64,000 bases of DNA, taken from positions 1 through 64,000 of the forward strand of contig JABFQO010000003.1 of NCBI GenBank assembly GCA_019685575.1, given 5' to 3'. This document shows, piece after piece, positions 61,511 through 64,000 of this stretch (positions within the stretch are counted from its first letter, which is position 1; every line of letters begins with the position of its first letter). The notes beneath the pieces were generated by a model. That model did not search any database. It saw only the letters and a program-made list of their open reading frames with translations, and was not told the DNA's origin. A program made the translations under genes and the position numbers. The stretch comes from Candidatus Bathyarchaeota archaeon A05DMB-4 (GTDB lineage Archaea; Thermoproteota; Bathyarchaeia; Bathyarchaeales; SOJC01).

Positions 61511-62125
61511 TTATCGCGTCGCCTCTTCAAGTCGCTTGTTAACCGTGTCCCAGTTGACGATGCTCCAGAAAGCCTCGACAAACTTTGCTCGATCATTTTT
61601 GTAGTCGATGTAGTATGCGTGTTCGAACACGTCGAGCACCATCAAGATGCGAAACGCCGGATAAACGTTCATGTTGTGCTTCTCCACCTGCATAATCAAC
61701 GGACGATTCGTTTGTCTGCAAAGAGTCAACGCTGCCCACCCGGAACCTTCCACGCTTACGGCTGCGGTTGTGAATTCTTTCTTGAACCTTTCAAGGCTTC
61801 CAAACTCCTTGACCAAAGCGTCGGCTAATCTTCCACCGGGTTTTCCTCCGCCCTTGCCTGACGGTGCCAAGTTTATCCAGAATAGAGAGTGAAGCAAGTG
61901 TCCCCCTATGTTCCACGAGAGTTCTTTCAGCGTGGCTTTGACGTCGAAATCTACACCGTCTTTTCGGGCTTTGTCCATTCGTTCGAGAATCGCGTTGGCT
62001 CCGTTGACGTAGGCTTGGTGATGCTTAGAGTGATGTATCCTTAATTGTTCCTCTGACATGTAGGGCGCTAGGTCTTTGTAGTCGTACGATAGTTTTGGCA
62101 AAACATAAAATTTAGTCTGTTCCAA
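61511..62125 (-). CDS. sod: superoxide dismutase (Fe/Mn)
   Basis: 204 residues, TTG start with GAGGTGAG about 9 bases upstream. Metal ligands are visible in [28 protein letters not shown] and [12 protein letters not shown] (Asp and His). Detoxifies superoxide; it suggests occasional oxygen exposure. Confidence 0.96.
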   Translation of the reverse strand: MEQTKFYVLPKLSYDYKDLAPYMSEEQLRIHHSKHHQAYVNGANAILERMDKARKDGVDFDVKATLKELSWNIGGHLLHSLFWINLAPSGKGGGKPGGRLADALVKEFGSLERFKKEFTTAAVSVEGSGWAALTLCRQTNRPLIMQVEKHNMNVYPAFRILMVLDVFEHAYYIDYKNDRAKFVEAFWSIVNWDTVNKRLEEATR

Positions 62126-62196
62126 ACCTTTTTCTCACCTCTTTTAAGTTTAAATTATCCACTATTTTTAACTTCTGGAATCTTAGATGCCGCGGG

Positions 62197-63054
62197 CTAT
62201 TTCATTTCTTCGAGCAGGGAATTTATGTTCACGTCGTCTATTGGTACTTTCGTGAGCGGCGTGTTCTTTATGTGAGTAAGGTTGTCGCGGTAAGTGGGTC
62301 GTTCTTCCTTGTAGAATATGCCGATAGGTATGCGGTCGCCCCATTCGAAACTTTTTTCAATAGCCTTCTCGCGGCTGGTAACGTCGTGTCCCTCGTCTTG
62401 AAGTTTATACACTCGTTTGCGGAACCAGTCATAAGTGTTAAGATAGTTGAAGGTCACGCACGGCTGAAACACGTCGATGTACCCGAACCCTTTGTGCCTA
62501 ACCGCCTCCACAATCAGGCTCTGAAGATGTTTCGGGTCGCCTGCAAAACCGCGAGCAACAAACGTCCCGTGAGCAACAAGTGCGTGGGCTAACGGATTTA
62601 ACGCTGGAGGAATCGCTCCGAAAGGCGTGGATTTGGTTTTGAAACCCGGCATGCTTGTTGAGGTTGCTTGACCTGTTGTTAAGCCGAGGATCATGTTGTT
62701 GTGCACGATTAGTGTGATATCGATGTTTCTTCGAATGGCATGACAGAAATGGTCCCATCCCTCGTCATAACAGTCAGAGTCGCCGGAAAATCCTATAACA
62801 GTCAAATCAGGGTTGACCAGTTTAATGCCCGTCGCCAAGGGTAAAACTCTGCCGTGAATGCCGTGAAAGCCGTTTACGTTTACATAATCGTTTATCTTTC
62901 CATGGCAACCGATTCCTGACACCATGACCACTTGTTCTCGTTCGAATCCCAGTTCGACAAGGGCGCCCTTAAACGCTGAAAGAATACCGAAGTTTCCGCA
63001 TCCGGGGCACCACGTGTTCTTTTTGGGCGTGTTAAGGTCCTTTATTGTGACCAT
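62197..63054 (-). CDS. korB: 2-oxoacid:ferredoxin oxidoreductase, beta subunit
   Basis: 285 residues. TPP-binding and first Cys in WCPGCGNFGIL, GIGCHGKINDY, the TPP motif GDSDCYDEGWDH and NNMILGLTTGQAT. With the alpha subunit it converts 2-oxoglutarate or a related 2-oxoacid to the acyl-CoA and reduced ferredoxin. Follows korA by 2 bases. Confidence 0.93.
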   Translation of the reverse strand: MVTIKDLNTPKKNTWCPGCGNFGILSAFKGALVELGFEREQVVMVSGIGCHGKINDYVNVNGFHGIHGRVLPLATGIKLVNPDLTVIGFSGDSDCYDEGWDHFCHAIRRNIDITLIVHNNMILGLTTGQATSTSMPGFKTKSTPFGAIPPALNPLAHALVAHGTFVARGFAGDPKHLQSLIVEAVRHKGFGYIDVFQPCVTFNYLNTYDWFRKRVYKLQDEGHDVTSREKAIEKSFEWGDRIPIGIFYKEERPTYRDNLTHIKNTPLTKVPIDDVNINSLLEEMK

Positions 63055-63056
63055 TC

Positions 63057-64000
63057 TTAAAGCACCTCCTTAATCTTTTGTGTTAAGGCGCCCGGGTTGA
63101 ACGGTCTTCCGTCATACTTGAGAATCTTATGATCCACATCGCGGAGGTTGTTGTCGCGTATAAGGCTTGAAAGTTGAGAAGTAACATTGTGCTCAATCGC
63201 GATTGTTTTCTTTGCGGTGCCAAGAATTTTCGCAACTTTCCTTGCTGGAAACGGGTGTAGGTAAATGATTTGCAGATAATTTACCGCGATGTTTTCTCGA
63301 CTAAGAAGTTTCATGGCTTCGAGTAAAGGTCCTTTAGTAGAGCCCCATGAAATTATAGTTGCTTGAGCGTCTTCTGGACCATAAAACTTAACTGTTTCTA
63401 TTCCGCGTTCTTCGAGTTCTTTAGTAAGGCAAACGAGTTTTCTCATTCTTTTATCGGCATTTTTTGTTGTCAATTCAGGGTCTTCAGTGGTGTACCCGTA
63501 CTCGTCTTTTTCGTCAGCACTGGTTCTAACGATTGCGCCCTTTGTTAACGGAAACGCTCTAGGTGAAACCTCTGTTTCGGTGATTTTATGCCTCTTATAC
63601 TCCTCTTGCTCAGTGTACTGGCCGGTTATTATGGCGCCTCTTTCAATCTTCACTCGGTTAATATCAAAAGGCTCAACTGACCTTTGGCTTTCGACTAGAT
63701 ACTTGTCGGTTAGAAGGATGACTGGCATCTGATACTTTTCAGCCCAATTAAACGCCCGCATTGTCTCATAAAAGCACTCTTCAATGTCGCCCGGCGCTAT
63801 GACCACTCTGGGAAACTCACCTTGTCCAGCGTGAATAACAAACCTCAAATCACCCTGCGCCGAATAAGTCGGCAACCCAGTGCTCGGACCTGGACGCTGC
63901 CCCATCACAATAACCACAGGCAATTCAGTCATACCCATCATTCCCAAAGCTTCACTCATCAAACAAAAACCACCGCCAGAAGTCGCTGTCATTGCACGAA
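63057..64000 (-). CDS. korA: 2-oxoacid:ferredoxin oxidoreductase, alpha subunit (partial)
   Basis: The N-terminal part lies beyond the right edge; the Met at 63992 is internal (ARA-MTATSGGGFCLMSEA is mid-protein). Visible: pyrimidine-binding-domain sequence (GMTELPVVIVMGQRPGPSTG), GQGEFPRVVIAPGDIEE, and the C-terminal domain with TIAIEHNVTSQLSSLI. KorA type rather than pyruvate oxidoreductase is likely but not certain. Confidence 0.9.
   Translation of the reverse strand, partial: RAMTATSGGGFCLMSEALGMMGMTELPVVIVMGQRPGPSTGLPTYSAQGDLRFVIHAGQGEFPRVVIAPGDIEECFYETMRAFNWAEKYQMPVILLTDKYLVESQRSVEPFDINRVKIERGAIITGQYTEQEEYKRHKITETEVSPRAFPLTKGAIVRTSADEKDEYGYTTEDPELTTKNADKRMRKLVCLTKELEERGIETVKFYGPEDAQATIISWGSTKGPLLEAMKLLSRENIAVNYLQIIYLHPFPARKVAKILGTAKKTIAIEHNVTSQLSSLIRDNNLRDVDHKILKYDGRPFNPGALTQKIKEVL

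Overview
The window is archaeal chromosome. The lineage evidence is an archaeal 16S rRNA 5' end (minus strand, cut by the left edge) plus archaeal information-processing genes: TFE, MBF1, NAC, prefoldin beta with DUF3194, aTrm56, archaeal TrmI, a helicase-less XPF nuclease, and a tRNA-Trp with two bulge-helix-bulge introns. Promoters look archaeal (TATA boxes about 25 bp before the inferred start) and many genes start with TTG or GTG. Split glycine decarboxylase, a 2-oxoacid:ferredoxin oxidoreductase, formaldehyde-activating enzyme (Fae), hexuloisomerase and ADP-forming acyl-CoA synthetase suggest an anaerobic TACK-type archaeon. A Bathyarchaeia-like lineage is my best guess, but it is an inference; the 16S fragment would settle it.

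Layout. 1-9.5 kb: 16S and its leader, cysteine desulfurase, cupin, FAD dehydrogenase, divergently arranged pyrB/pyrI, NAC and small translation proteins, MBF1, HflX and aTrm56. 9.5-17 kb: TFE operon, hexuloisomerase, XPF, an ECF transporter module (T and two A subunits), and prefoldin-DUF3194-DHH. 17-24 kb: a hybrid histidine kinase with five PAS and two GAF domains plus its response regulator, a gluzincin peptidase, and an unusual structured leader before an orphan ABC ATPase. 24-33 kb: glycine decarboxylase, a thioredoxin-like protein, geranylgeranyl reductase, tRNA-His, MobB, a TrmB regulator and a surface protein. 33-46 kb: TrmI, a DapA-family aldolase fused to Fae, a divergent unknown gene, RNase J-like nuclease, a nucleotidyltransferase-kinase fusion, paired membrane paralogs, acyl-CoA synthetase alpha, MTA/SAH deaminase, a MetE-like protein and ThiL. 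46-64 kb: tRNA-Thr, polyferredoxin, AbrB-PhoU regulator, tRNA-Trp, ABC-2 exporter, dipeptide epimerase, two MFS exporters, a thiol-redox group (DsrE, FTR-rubredoxin, glutaredoxin), superoxide dismutase and KorAB (cut by the right edge).

How the genes may work together. One-carbon and amino-acid metabolism recurs: GcvPA/GcvPB, Fae, hexuloisomerase, and a methionine/SAM-recycling group (deaminase, MetE-like). A reductant system (KorAB, FTR, glutaredoxin, polyferredoxin, SOD) forms the right end.

Most interesting signals: (1) the DapA-Fae fusion, whose aldolase half lacks the dihydrodipicolinate synthase arginine; (2) an identical 14-bp palindromic site placed directly after the TATA box of two unlinked genes, one of which also has a long terminator-like leader hairpin; (3) HflX, whose family-conserved N-terminus begins at ACG with no standard start codon; (4) a dispersed 56-bp intergenic repeat; (5) tRNA-Trp with two introns; (6) the nucleotidyltransferase-kinase fusion beside RNase J.
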